From Silene latifolia (Eukaryota; Streptophyta; Magnoliopsida; Caryophyllales; Caryophyllaceae), in contig NC_133534.1 in NCBI RefSeq assembly GCF_048544455.1, positions 219,647,735-219,711,734 of the forward strand: 64,000 bases of DNA. The letters run 5' to 3'. The position numbers and the translations under genes are program-made. This document shows positions 63,842 through 64,000 of this stretch, in pieces. The notes under the pieces were generated by a model. That model saw only the letters and a list, made by a program, of their open reading frames with translations, was not told the origin of the DNA and did not search any database. Position 1 is the first letter of the stretch, and each line of letters starts with the position of its first letter.

Positions 63842-64000
63842 GAGTTCAAATTATTTGAGAAGCAAATCGAGAGTACAATTAGTTCTAACGAGTTTCAGAT
63901 CCTACAAGTTTATTATTTGGCTGATTTTCAAGTACAAAAGGATGCTGCAACTTTGAGGGATTTGTCTTGTTTACATTGCTTGTTCGTCAATGGGTTTTGT
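63842..64000 (+). other. G5 internal sequence, continues past the window
   Basis: In the frame of the ORF before it the sequence stays open after the TAG (EFKLFEKQIES..., then QILQVYYLADFQVQKDAATL). No known domain is visible. Confidence 0.4.

Larger units (their letters stand above)
62906..64000 (+). mobile_element. G5: LTR retrotransposon, 5' part
   Basis: 5' LTR, primer-binding site and a short ORF; continues past the window. Inserted into G4 RNase H; candidate 5-bp target copy CTTTC at 62901-62905, but the other copy is outside. Related LTRs: fragment 29465-29624 and lone LTR 35811-36513. Confidence 0.85.

Overview
The window is plant nuclear repeat DNA with no recognisable host gene. 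Evidence for a plant: primer-binding sites resembling the 3' end of initiator tRNA-Met next to several LTRs, plant-type hAT ends, Ty3/gypsy and Ty1/copia proteins, and TATA-box LTR promoters. I cannot name the species; it reads as pericentromeric, subtelomeric or sex-chromosome-like heterochromatin of a flowering plant.

The ground state is one satellite built from a unit of about 43 bp, mostly as alternating A/B types (86-bp dimers) with higher-order repeats. It fills 1-11197, 21542-29464, 35615-35810, 47486-49142 and 52412-53117. Everything else was inserted into it, often nested. (1) hAT-1 (11198-21541, 8-bp target duplication) carries a broken transposase gene that is split by G1, a decayed Ty3/gypsy element (13771-20697). 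(2) A composite on the minus strand (29465-35614) holds a fragment of a G5-like LTR, a 1.7-kb LTR, and a G-poor non-coding tract with arrays of the palindrome ACTCGATCGAGT. (3) An LTR (35811-36513) abuts a decayed Ty1/copia element whose 3' LTR is split by NA (40916-46997), a non-autonomous LTR element with gag and a second ORF but no pol. (4) hAT-2 (49143-52411) carries a broken TTF-finger transposase on the minus strand. (5) Gypsy element G4 (from 53118) was hit by G3 (54000-60059, nearly intact) and then by G5 (from 62906, running off the window).

The genes are all for transposition: gag, aspartic protease, reverse transcriptase, RNase H and integrase in the gypsy elements, copia remnants, and two hAT transposases. 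Only G3 pol and the two NA ORFs are long and open.

The least explained signals are non-coding: tetrads of a 12-bp palindrome spaced about two helical turns apart; a five-copy TGTG-N-CTGTGG module array shared by G1 and NA; inverted repeats around LTR TATA boxes; hairpins with changing stems in the leaders; and the pol-less NA element with its repeated F(D/E)PG motif.
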